From Janthinobacterium saanense (GTDB lineage: Bacteria; Pseudomonadota; Gammaproteobacteria; Burkholderiales; Burkholderiaceae_D): a DNA stretch of 64,000 bases. The position numbers and the translations under genes are program-made. The notes under the pieces are model-generated. The model searched no databases. It was given only the letters and a program-made list of their open reading frames with translations, and was not told where the DNA came from. Positions 57,264-64,000 of this stretch are shown here, one piece after another. Positions within the stretch are counted from its first letter, which is position 1; each line of letters begins with the position of its first letter. The DNA is taken from the NCBI RefSeq assembly GCF_014200675.1, contig NZ_JACHCI010000013.1, positions 62,001 to 126,000 of the forward strand, in the 5' to 3' direction.

Positions 57264-57728
57264 TCAGCCTCGCAGCTTCACATGGAAGTGGTGATCGTGA
57301 TCCAGCATGTGGGTCACGAAGGGGATTTTGTTGTCGTTAAAGTAGACCAGAATGACAGGCGCGTAAGTGCGGAATAGTTCAATAAGCTTAGCTGTGGCAT
57401 CCTGGTCGTATTCGTGGTTGTACCAGTACACTGCGGTTTCTTGTCCATCTTTACGTACCGGACGCACGTCCACTTCGAGTCCGGTCAGATGCGTGGCGTG
57501 CCCCTTGTAGGGCAGCCCTCCAGCCCGACTGATGTTTCCAACTCCGAATTTGCGCTTGTCGATTGCCTGCCATTCACGCTCCACGCGCAGTATGGCTGTC
57601 ATCATGGTGGGATGTGCATATTGACCAGCACCGCCGCCCGGCGTGCCGTACACGTAGTAACCCGCATCTTCCGGGGCCTGGGGCAGCATGAACAAGCCGC
57701 GCGCATCCTTGAGCTGAACTTCAAGCAT
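57264..57728 (-). CDS. MepA-like peptidoglycan endopeptidase, probable T6SS effector
   Basis: A 154-residue protein without signal peptide. Zinc-peptidase motifs match the penicillin-insensitive murein endopeptidase MepA: GNISRAGGLPYKGHATHLTGLEVDVRP (MepA has a GHxSHQTGLDVD motif with His and Asp ligands) and LDHDHHFHVKLRG near the C-terminus. MepA enzymes cut D,D-crosslinks. Lack of a signal peptide, position nine bases after hcp, and the exported partner downstream indicate delivery by a type VI system with Hcp. Intact. Confidence 0.82.
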   Translation of the reverse strand: MLEVQLKDARGLFMLPQAPEDAGYYVYGTPGGGAGQYAHPTMMTAILRVEREWQAIDKRKFGVGNISRAGGLPYKGHATHLTGLEVDVRPVRKDGQETAVYWYNHEYDQDATAKLIELFRTYAPVILVYFNDNKIPFVTHMLDHDHHFHVKLRG

Positions 57729-57737
57729 GGCCAGGCC

Positions 57738-58229
57738 CTATGCGATACGGTTGGTGGAAAGGTTCCAGCCTCCCGCAGTGTTGCCGGAGGGGCCGCCACC
57801 GACCTTTTGCTGTGTGTACTTCCAAGTCACCTTTGAAAACCTCAAGCCAAGAGCATCGTGCAAGATACTACCTTCATACACAAGCTGCTCCATGTTGCCA
57901 ATCAGTACATTCTCTAAAGCTACCTCGTAATACTTTACCGGCCTCCCCTCGCCGTCGGCGCGCATGAATTCGAGCTTAGCCTTGGGGATTGTCCTGCCGG
58001 AAGAACAGGTCTGCATTAGGAGCGGTGAAGACAAATCTGCCAGCTTGGTGATTGAAAGGCTTCGGTGCTCACACCGCTCGGCGGTATGGCCGCCAGCAGT
58101 CGATGCGGTTGCACTTTTGGGTTGTGTGACACCCCACTGCGCAGAAGTGATCTCAATCCATCCTGGATGCCCGGAGTCAGTCGATTCACCCTTGATGCCA
58201 TCCATTTGAAGGTATACGTCGAGTGCCAT
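57738..58229 (-). CDS. hcp: Hcp-family type VI secretion tube protein (orphan)
   Basis: A 163-residue Hcp: MALDVYLQMDGIKGESTDSGHPGWIEITSAQWGVTQP, then CEHRSLSITKLADLSSPLLMQTCSSG, KAKLEFMRADGEGRPVKYYEVALENVLI and LRFSKVTWKYTQQK. It forms the hexameric tube of the T6SS and can carry small effectors in its lumen. Start 58229 has GGAG seven bases upstream; the frame continues upstream but without support. No other T6SS structural gene is in the window, so it relies on a system elsewhere. First of hcp-effector-immunity. Confidence 0.93.
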   Translation of the reverse strand: MALDVYLQMDGIKGESTDSGHPGWIEITSAQWGVTQPKSATASTAGGHTAERCEHRSLSITKLADLSSPLLMQTCSSGRTIPKAKLEFMRADGEGRPVKYYEVALENVLIGNMEQLVYEGSILHDALGLRFSKVTWKYTQQKVGGGPSGNTAGGWNLSTNRIA

Positions 58230-58645
58230 GATGTCTCCGAGATTGGTTTGGGGAGTGCTGAGATTGTTATGCAGTCCTGGCAATATGAAATTGAGAAACC
58301 TCAATTTATTGCATAGTTTATAATTTCCTATAATTAGGTGAGCATCGTTTATTGGTTGACATATGGCGCTCGGTGCTGGGGATTTCTTAGGGAATTTTAG
58401 GGGGTAACAGGGGAGTGGCTTAGCCAAGAATCATAGAAAAAATGCCCCTTCGCTCCCCTTGCTGCCCTGTCGGCATGAGTTCATAGCCTATCCGCTTGCC
58501 AAACCCCCTGCCTTTGGACAGAAAAATCGTTTCCGCATCGTATGTAAGCGGCGGCGAAAACACGACGTTGCAAGGTGCTAGAAAAACATTGTGTGCGGAA
58601 TAAGATTGTGCGTAAATTGTTGAAATATATGAGGTATTTTGAAGA
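58230..58645. other. Upstream region of hcp, no gene seen
   Basis: 416 bp, AT-rich near hcp with candidate promoter sequence on the minus strand (for example TATAATTTCC near 58318 on the plus strand). No credible ORF. It ends at the junction with repeat copy 2. Confidence 0.45.
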
Positions 58646-58959
58646 CTTGAAAACTAGCGACGGGTTACACTGTTCGTGAGTTCGAATCTCACCGCTTCCG
58701 CCAGGAAATAAAGAAACCGCCTTCGGGCGGTTTTTTATTGCCTGTCGGAAGCGAGCAGGGCGCCTGCGCGCCCTGCGTGTGAGATTCGAAGGGCTGGGCC
58801 TACCGGCCCAGCCCGCCCCGAATCCTCCAACCGCTGCCGCTGCGCGGCAGCCTTGCGCGCCTGCGGCGCGCTTAGTGGTTCTAATTAGGTTTCGACTGAG
58901 CTGGCGTCCTACGACGCACAACGCATGAGCTCGTGTCTGAATGGCAGAACTGACCCTCG
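58646..58959 (+). repeat. 314-bp direct repeat, copy 2 (partial tRNA-Ser)
   Basis: Second copy of 55281-55594. It starts inside the tRNA at the anticodon arm (CTTGAAAACTAG), so it is not a functional tRNA, and includes the terminator and an IS481-like terminal motif at 58933-58957. Right boundary of the hcp segment. Confidence 0.92.
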
Positions 58960-59588
58960 CGTCCCATTAGCGAAATGCCAACTGCTTAAGCCGCCTGCAG
59001 CAGAAACTTGCGTAGCAGCAGCGATGCCGAGAAACTCAATATCGCCCTCGTTGAGCTTGATTTCAGGCGGATTAGGACGTTGTCGTTTTATGCTTCCATC
59101 CGCCATCTGTATTTTTTTCTCTAAGAGGCCATGTTTCTTTATTTCAGCCCTGATTTTGGTGCATGCTTGAACCACCGCCGAGTCAGCATCGTCTTCGATG
59201 CGTGAAGGATCGTAGTCCGCTGGGTTTATGCCAAGCAGGTCAGATGGCAAATGAAGCTCTACAGCACGGGGCTTGACGATGTAGCATCTTTGTCGACCGA
59301 TAGCCCCGATAAATAGTCCCAGCTCGAAAATGACATTATCTCTAACAACGGGCATCGACTCGCCTCTGGATTCGAGAACATCATCTGGATGGAAGATGAA
59401 GACCGCGAAGTCTACATCCGACGATTTCGTGACCAAGTCCTCAATGGTATGGTTGCTCAGGCTGAACGTGCCATGGGGCCAAGTTGTCGGGGAGGTATTA
59501 TGGTCTAGGACTGAGTGGATTGCGTGGGCGATCCGAAGGCCTCTTTAGACGACGCGATGAATACCTTGGGCTTGCGTGACTGCACCAT
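58909..59588 (-). pseudogene. TIR-like (PF10137-type) nucleotide-binding protein, frameshifted
   Basis: From ATG 59588 (GGAGG ribosome-binding site just before it) the frame reads MVQSRKPKVFIASSKEA and then runs to a stop. In the -1 frame the domain continues: LRIAHAIHSVLDHNTSPTTW, SLSNHTIEDLVTKSSDVDFAVFIFHPDDV, and RDNVIFELGLFIGAIGRQR, the Glu-containing core of TIR-like domains in antiphage proteins. One missing base near 59538-59541 explains this. The C-terminus (RGSVLPFRHELMRCAS) is encoded by repeat copy 2, so the 3' end is also altered. Confidence 0.82.
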
Positions 59589-59790
59589 CCTTACCTCCAG
59601 AAAGGGCGACCCTAAAGCATAAAGGGTTGCATAGAATTCTATTATGGAGTATCGGCTTGGAAAATTTCCGTATGGGATGGAAATTTAATTTTGTGAGGCG
59701 AAGCAAAATATTTACCTGAGACGGTATATTTGTAGGTACGATGTACATGTTTGATCTTGAAAGCCGCATTAGGAAAGGCTTTGTGTAATA

Positions 59791-59875
59791 CACCGCTTCC
59801 GCCAGGCAATAAAAAACCGCCTCCGGGCAGTTTTTTATTGCCTGGCGGAAGCGAGCAGGGCGCCTTCGCGCCCTG
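59791..59875 (+). repeat. Diverged third copy of tRNA-Ser end plus terminator
   Basis: CACCGCTTCCGCCAGG followed by a terminator-like hairpin (ACCGCCTCCGGGCAGTTTTTTATTG) and GGAAGCGAGCAGGGCGCC matches 55327-55410 with several substitutions. It is the right end of the TIR segment. The bases between 59589 and 59790 hold only the TIR promoter region. Confidence 0.75.
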
Positions 59876-59898
59876 ACCCTCTCGCCCGATATCCTTTA

Positions 59899-59998
59899 AG
59901 GAAGTACTGATTAATTCAACCTCTCGAAATTCGCCGCTTTAAAATCAAAGACTCGCGCGTGATTTTTAAGGGGAAATCCGAGTTAATCAGCAGTTCCT
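59899..59998. repeat. 100-bp MITE-like element
   Basis: Terminal inverted repeats of 19 bp, AGGAAGTACTGATTAATTC and (reverse complement of the right end) AGGAACTGCTGATTAACTC, match at 16 of 19 positions. No coding capacity. Lies between the third tRNA-Ser end copy and the avidin gene. Confidence 0.6.
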
Positions 59999-60055
59999 CA
60001 AGTACTACGAAGGCGAGGAGTCATTTCAGTAATTTACTCTTAACGTCCTTTAGAT

Positions 60056-60478
60056 TTATAGTTTCCGGGGATGCGAAAACGATTTGCGCGCCAACGCTAT
60101 CTTGGATTGAGTTGAATTCGGTGGCTGAGGAGTAAAGACATCCTGCCCAATTCGAGTGGACTCCCAGTCGTTTGCGGGTGTTGTTTCACCTGTCAACAAC
60201 CACATCGCTGTGATCGTTGGGACATTATTTATCACTTGCACTTGCCCGCACCAAGCCGTCGTTGACAAGGCGTTGCCTGTAGAGTTTTGCCATGTAACCG
60301 TCCAAGCCACTGTTTGACTGGTATCTTGAGAGGGATTGACAAGACCCACGAGCGGATACGTCCCACTTGCCTCTCCAACCGCAGTATAGTAGTTGCCGGA
60401 GAGATTATTTCCATTTTGTTCAATAGTCATTGACGAGCCTAGTTCGTTATACCAAGTTCCACTAAAGTTGGTGCTCAT
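60056..60478 (-). CDS. Avidin/streptavidin-family biotin-binding protein
   Basis: A 140-residue protein aligning along its length with streptavidin. Biotin contacts seen: Asn and Ser in GTWYNELGSS (N23, S27), Tyr and Thr in GNYYTAVG (Y43, S45 position), Trp in WTVTWQN (W79), Ser/Thr in NALSTTAW (S88, T90) and W92, Trp in MWLLTGETTPANDW (W108, W120), and Asp in GQDVF (D128). Start 60478 has GGAG at good spacing. No signal peptide is visible, nor with an upstream TTG start, which is unusual for the family. The C-terminal 25 residues after FTPQ are extra. Confidence 0.9.
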   Translation of the reverse strand: MSTNFSGTWYNELGSSMTIEQNGNNLSGNYYTAVGEASGTYPLVGLVNPSQDTSQTVAWTVTWQNSTGNALSTTAWCGQVQVINNVPTITAMWLLTGETTPANDWESTRIGQDVFTPQPPNSTQSKIALARKSFSHPRKL

Positions 60479-60686
60479 GTAATCTCCGAGGTTAGCAAAG
60501 TTCAATTGGGCTTCTTTACCGCAAATTCAGTATGGACTAAATAAGTCCGGAAATATGCGTACAATGTAACTGAGACGCTAGATGTTTAGATATGGGTGAT
60601 CGTATCCCAACTCGCAGCCTGCCATTTTTCAGGGCCAGGTTGCTTTTGAGTACACTGTTAAATCCTGTCACCCAACTACCAGCGCC

Positions 60687-61115
60687 ATGAGCCAAGCCCT
60701 TCACAGCCAAGCCCGCACCACTCATCTGATCCGTGACGAAATCCGCAACTCGACGCTCTCTCAACGGGAACTGGCTGAGCGCTACAATGTCAGTCGTCTG
60801 ACGATCCGCAAGTGGCAGAACCGCGACAGCGCCGAGGATCTTTCGCACCGGCCGCGTACCATGCACACCACGCTCACGCCTGCGCAGGAATTGATCGTCG
60901 TGGCGCTGCGCACCACGCTGCTGCTGCCCACCGACGACCTGCTGGCGGTGGCCCGCGAGTCCGTCAATCCAGCGCTTTCGCGTGCTGCCCTGGGGCGCTG
61001 CCTGCGTCGCCATGGTGTTTCCAGCCTGCTTGAATTGGCCGCCCGGGAAACCGACAAGCCCGCCAAAAAGGGCAGCAGGCTCAGTTCTGCCATTCACACA
61101 CAAGCTCTTCCTTAA
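60687..61115 (+). mobile_element. Truncated IS481-family transposase (N-terminal part)
   Basis: 142 codons. HTH region: LRDEIR-like start, then STLSQRELAERYNVSRLTIRKWQNRD, DLSHRPRTMHTTLTPAQELIVVALRTTLLLPTDDLLAVARESVNPALSRAALGRCLRRHGV, an N-terminal IS481 pattern. The DDE catalytic core is missing; after DKPAKKG the frame runs into the right-end terminal motif (TCAGTTCTGCCATTCACACA). Hence an internally deleted, non-autonomous copy. Confidence 0.85.
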
Positions 61116-61203
61116 CTTTATCGTTCGTATACTCGCGCAGACGTTATTCGAGTCAACAGGTGGGAGTTGGTTGAGGTCGTGTCTAAATAGCAGAACTGCC
61201 CCT
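61081..61203. repeat. Inverted-ended repeat A (IS481-like ends)
   Basis: Left TCAGTTCTGCCATTCACACA (the IS right end), right GTGTCTAAATAGCAGAACTG (inverted relative to it), with CTCTTCCTTAACTTTATCG... between. The whole about 120 bp is similar to 62622-62750, so both form one repeated unit. The rest of the gap to 61431 is AT-rich with no gene. Confidence 0.72.
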
Positions 61204-61431
61204 CGCTTCCGACCCTCGCTTCCATAAATTGACTCCTATTTAAATAGATCAAAATAGTATATTAAATACCATTCAAGTGAAAATATAAATAACTATTATG
61301 CAATTTAATTTGTATAATAAAATATATATTATGTCCAATTTTTAAAAAAGCCATACCATTGGCATTTGTCAAAACAGCATTCCTCAGTCTGTTGTAATTT
61401 GTAATTATTTATACAGGCGGTGGGGGTAAAA

Positions 61432-62001
61432 ATGGAAAATGACTTGGAATTGAGTGGCGCAAAATGGTCAAAGAAATTTCCCGGAAGCACCGACACAAAA
61501 GACTTGTCAGGAAATTTTCGTCTTGCTATAAATGATTTTATTTGTGCAATGCAAGAGGCAGGAATTAAGGTCAAAATCAACGCTACTTTAAGACCCCAAA
61601 AACGCTCTTATCTCATGCACTATTCTTATAGAATAGCAAAGAACGGTTACGATCCAAAAAAAGTTCCAAGTATGCAGGGAATAAATATTAAATGGGATCA
61701 CGGGACAAAAGAGGAGTCTGTGAAAGCCGCAAGGGACATGACTTCGGCTTTAGACATACAAACATTGCAGACAAGGCCTGCTCTTCGTTCTCAACACAAC
61801 ACGGGGCTTGCTATTGATATGAACTTGACTTGGGAGAAGACAATCGAAATTGAGGATGCGAGCGGTAACGTAGTGAAGATAAATACATTACCGAGGACAG
61901 GAATGAACAAACAACTTATCGCTGTCGCCGCTACTTACGGAGTCAAAAAATACAATGGACCTGGGCGAGATTTTCCACACTGGTCAAACAATGGTCGTTA
62001 A
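61432..62001 (+). CDS. M15-like (VanY-type) peptidase, candidate effector
   Basis: A 189-residue AT-rich gene product with no signal peptide. Central KINATLRPQKRSYLMHYSY is followed by LRSQHNTGLAIDMNLTW, which fits the SxHxxGxAxD zinc motif of D-Ala-D-Ala/L-Ala-D-Glu peptidases, and a terminal FPHWSNNGR supplying the last His. Length fits a single-domain peptidase. A GGGGGT ribosome-binding site precedes ATG 61432. The small exported protein 15 bp downstream suggests an effector/immunity pair like the hcp cassette; that link is inferred. Confidence 0.75.
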   Translation: MENDLELSGAKWSKKFPGSTDTKDLSGNFRLAINDFICAMQEAGIKVKINATLRPQKRSYLMHYSYRIAKNGYDPKKVPSMQGINIKWDHGTKEESVKAARDMTSALDIQTLQTRPALRSQHNTGLAIDMNLTWEKTIEIEDASGNVVKINTLPRTGMNKQLIAVAATYGVKKYNGPGRDFPHWSNNGR

Positions 62002-62016
62002 GAAAAAGGAATCAAT

Positions 62017-62328
62017 ATGCGAATTTCATACTTATTTTTACCTCTTTTTTTTACTTCCTCGTTAGCTTTTTCTGTCGAAAATTCACCTCAAGATATAAGG
62101 AAATTTATTTACAACGCGGGTGCATGCGAACACTTGGGCGGGGAATACGACGGAGAACTTCCTAAAGAGGAAAAGGAGAAAATTAAAAAGGATATTGATA
62201 AGTATTGCGGAGGTGCGAAAAATCAGTTCAGAACTCTAAAAGAAAAATACAAGAACAATCCTACTCTACTGAAACGAATAAATAACAACTATAACGACAG
62301 CGTAGATAGTTATAAAAAATCTCCTTAA
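62017..62328 (+). CDS. Small exported protein, probable immunity partner
   Basis: A 103-residue protein with a signal peptide (MRISYLFLPLFFTSSLAFS). The mature part is charged and helical with two cysteines: NAGACEHLGGEYDGELPKEEKEKIKKDIDKYCGGAKNQF. No catalytic motif. It follows the M15-like peptidase after 15 bp and shares its AT-rich composition, so a periplasmic immunity role is likely from context. Confidence 0.65.
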   Translation: MRISYLFLPLFFTSSLAFSVENSPQDIRKFIYNAGACEHLGGEYDGELPKEEKEKIKKDIDKYCGGAKNQFRTLKEKYKNNPTLLKRINNNYNDSVDSYKKSP

Positions 62329-62621
62329 TGGTTTTTTATCCTGAATATTCGTTAAAAACTTTTTGAATTGGTTATTTTAATTATTCAAAAAATTTATTTT
62401 ATAAATTTTAAAAAAACAGATTGTTCAGTGTTTTCAAGAGATTTTTATTTTTCACTTTGAATTTCAATAAAAATAATTCAATATATCGTCCCTCTCTCAG
62501 TCCATTGTTGAGGGTAATAATGTCTTTTTCGACAGTTTCATATGGGATACAGATATTATCCAATATTTTAACAAGGTTCTGTTTCCTCAATGTTCGTCAT
62601 TTTAAGAAGATCACCACCAGC
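62329..62621. other. AT-rich gap, no gene seen
   Basis: 293 bp very rich in A and T after the small exported protein, containing only spurious short ORFs. No repeat or RNA was recognised. Confidence 0.45.
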
Positions 62622-62750
62622 GTCAATTCCGCCATTCACACACAAGTTCTTCCTTCACCTTATCATTCATGTACCCACGCAGACAGTTATTCGGCGCAAC
62701 AGGGAAGGCGTTCCCAGTTGAGTCTGTGTCTTAAAAGCAGAACTCATCCT
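62622..62750. repeat. Inverted-ended repeat B
   Basis: Homologous to 61081-61203: left GTCAATTCCGCCATTCACAC, inner AAGTTCTTCCTTCACCTTATC, right GTGTCTTAAAAGCAGAACTC, more diverged at the ends. It closes the accessory island before the core-type GC-rich gene at 62787. Confidence 0.7.
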
Positions 62751-62786
62751 GGCATCCTAAGGGTGAGGTACAGTCTTTCCGGTCAA

Positions 62787-64000
62787 TCAAACCACCGCCC
62801 CCCCAACCCCCTCCGGCCTCCTAGCCAGCAACTGCGACACCCGTTGCAGCCCCGCCCGCAAGCGCCCCCTATCCTTGATACACCCCAAAGAAATCCGAAT
62901 GGCACTCACTGAGGAGCTGCCAGTGGCGAATGCCTCCGCCGGCGTGACGGCGATGCCGTAGCTGGCGGCGGCATGCGCAAGCTGCGAGGAGTTCCAATAC
63001 GCTGGCAACGCTAGCCATACATGCAGGCCGTCCCCGGAGCCGCTGTAGCGCCCCGCTAGGATATCGCGGGCCATGCGGTGGCGCAGGCGCGCTTCCTTGC
63101 GTATGCCTTCCATCAATTTGCCCGCCGAACCGTCGAGTATCCACTGCGTGGCCAGTGCGGCTGTCAGGGGCGCGGCCATCAGTGCAAAGGATCTGAGCGC
63201 GACCAGGAAACGTTCGCGCTCAAGCGGATCGCGTATCAGCACGAAGGCGACACGCAGGCCAGGTATCAGGCATTTCGACAGGGTGGAGATGTAGAGCACC
63301 TGTTGCGGGGCAAAGGTGGCTATCGGTGGCGGCGGGGCGTCGGCAAGCAGCCAGTAGGGATCGTCCTCGACGATGCGTACATGGCAGCGCTGCGCGATGC
63401 TGGCGAGCTCTTTGCGCCGGCGTTCCGGCATGGTGATGGCGGTTGGGTTCTGCAAGGTCGGATTGAGGTAGATCAGCCCGGGCTGGTGCTGGCGGCAGGC
63501 TTGCTCCAGCATCCCGGGCAGCATCCCGTGCTGGTCCGCTGCCACCGCAATGAGGCGTCGACCGAACTGGGCCGCGGCCGTACGCAAGCCGGGATAAGTC
63601 ATTGGCTCTGCCAGGATCACATCGCCAGGCTGCGTCAGCGCCAGGATCAAGGCGGCGATCGCCGCTTGCGCACCGGGACAGACAAGCAGCTGCCCTGAAT
63701 CCAGAGGTCCAAACATCGGTGCCAGCCATGTGGCGCCAGCCTTGCGGTCGGAGTCGCTGCCGCCGCCCAGGTGGTAAGTCATCAGCAATTCATTATCTGC
63801 CCGCATCAATACTTGCGACAAACCTTGTTTCAGCATGTCGTTGAAGTCCACGCCATCGGGCGGTGGCGGGGTATTCATGCTCAGGTCGAGGATAGCGTTC
63901 AATTCGACTTTCGGCGCCGCGACATACGTGCCCCGGGCGCCGCGGCCCTCCAGCAAGTTGCGGCGCCTGGCTTCGTCGTAGGCGCGCGTGATCGTCGTCA
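62787..64000 (-). CDS. MocR-type GntR/aminotransferase regulator (N-terminus outside window)
   Basis: The frame is open to the right edge: the end of a GntR winged helix (VTRAYDEARRRNLLEGRGARGTYVAAP-like) is followed by a full fold-type I aminotransferase domain. Seen: LVCPGAQAAIAAL, DVILAEPMTYPGLR, the Asp/Tyr region IVEDDPYWLL, and the PLP-lysine motif STLSKCLIPGLRVAF. MocR proteins use PLP with an amino-acid ligand to regulate neighbouring genes (PdxR, GabR are members). About 60 N-terminal residues are missing here. Confidence 0.9.
   Translation of the reverse strand, partial: TTITRAYDEARRRNLLEGRGARGTYVAAPKVELNAILDLSMNTPPPPDGVDFNDMLKQGLSQVLMRADNELLMTYHLGGGSDSDRKAGATWLAPMFGPLDSGQLLVCPGAQAAIAALILALTQPGDVILAEPMTYPGLRTAAAQFGRRLIAVAADQHGMLPGMLEQACRQHQPGLIYLNPTLQNPTAITMPERRRKELASIAQRCHVRIVEDDPYWLLADAPPPPIATFAPQQVLYISTLSKCLIPGLRVAFVLIRDPLERERFLVALRSFALMAAPLTAALATQWILDGSAGKLMEGIRKEARLRHRMARDILAGRYSGSGDGLHVWLALPAYWNSSQLAHAAASYGIAVTPAEAFATGSSSVSAIRISLGCIKDRGRLRAGLQRVSQLLARRPEGVGGAVV

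Noticed and set aside
58646..58703. Second functional tRNA-Ser
   Set aside because: It lacks the acceptor 5' strand and D-arm; only the part from the anticodon arm to the 3' end is copied.
55000..63000. CRISPR array or integrase gene for the island
   Set aside because: No regularly spaced repeats with unique spacers and no tyrosine or serine recombinase ORF are visible; repeats are irregular and associated with IS ends.

Overview
The window looks like a chromosomal segment of a GC-rich betaproteobacterium, most likely an Oxalobacteraceae member of the Janthinobacterium/Massilia group. This is inferred from protein character, the tol-pal/glyA/nrdR/type IV pilin/rib/nusB/dnaX order and recurrent intergenic palindromes; no database search was possible.

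Layout. 0-6.5 kb: end of a PepSY membrane protein, a XenA-type ene-reductase divergent from an ArsR regulator with a perfect palindromic operator, an acyltransferase, two secreted esterases and a LysR regulator. 6.6-9.9 kb: an AT-rich accessory patch with a BrnT/BrnA toxin-antitoxin locus (toxin frameshifted by a 7-bp duplication), a coupled HEPN-like plus DGQHR/DndB-like gene pair, and two identical tRNA-Lys genes. 10-15.5 kb: tolQ-tolR-tolA-tolB-pal-cpoB with ybgC, transcribed leftward. 15.5-18 kb: a probable ZTP riboswitch, glyA and nrdR. 18-25 kb: minor pilin operon pilV-pilW-pilX-pilY1-pilE-fimT. 25-32 kb: riboflavin genes (ribD, ribE, a ribB with a degenerate RibA-like domain, ribH) and nusB, interrupted by AT-rich and low-complexity ORFs and an OsmC gene. 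32-42 kb: lytic transglycosylase, ubiD, a chemoreceptor, 4.5S RNA, dnaX-ybaB-recR and a class III CoA-transferase. 42-55 kb: a signalling block with a hybrid histidine kinase and a REC-GGDEF-EAL protein, cstA-ybdD divergent from a sensor kinase/NarL-type regulator pair, then an HDOD protein and a GGDEF-EAL protein.

55.2-62.8 kb is the most interesting part: an accessory island at a tRNA-Ser(UGA) gene. A 314-bp direct repeat that includes the 3' part of the tRNA gene flanks a phage portal remnant and a type VI secretion cassette (orphan Hcp, MepA-like peptidoglycan peptidase, exported probable immunity protein). Beyond the second repeat lies a frameshifted TIR-like gene, then a third diverged copy of the tRNA end, an avidin-family gene without a visible signal peptide, a truncated IS481-type transposase, and a second candidate effector/immunity pair (M15-like peptidase plus small exported protein). 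Copies of an IS481-like terminal motif (consensus GTGTCTGAATGGCAGAACTG) punctuate the island and also the 7-kb patch. The window ends in a MocR-type (GntR/aminotransferase) regulator running off the right edge.

How the genes work together: most of the window is housekeeping in recognisable operons (envelope constriction by Tol-Pal, one-carbon metabolism, pilus tip assembly, riboflavin synthesis, DNA replication and repair). The two accessory patches carry competition and defence-type functions.
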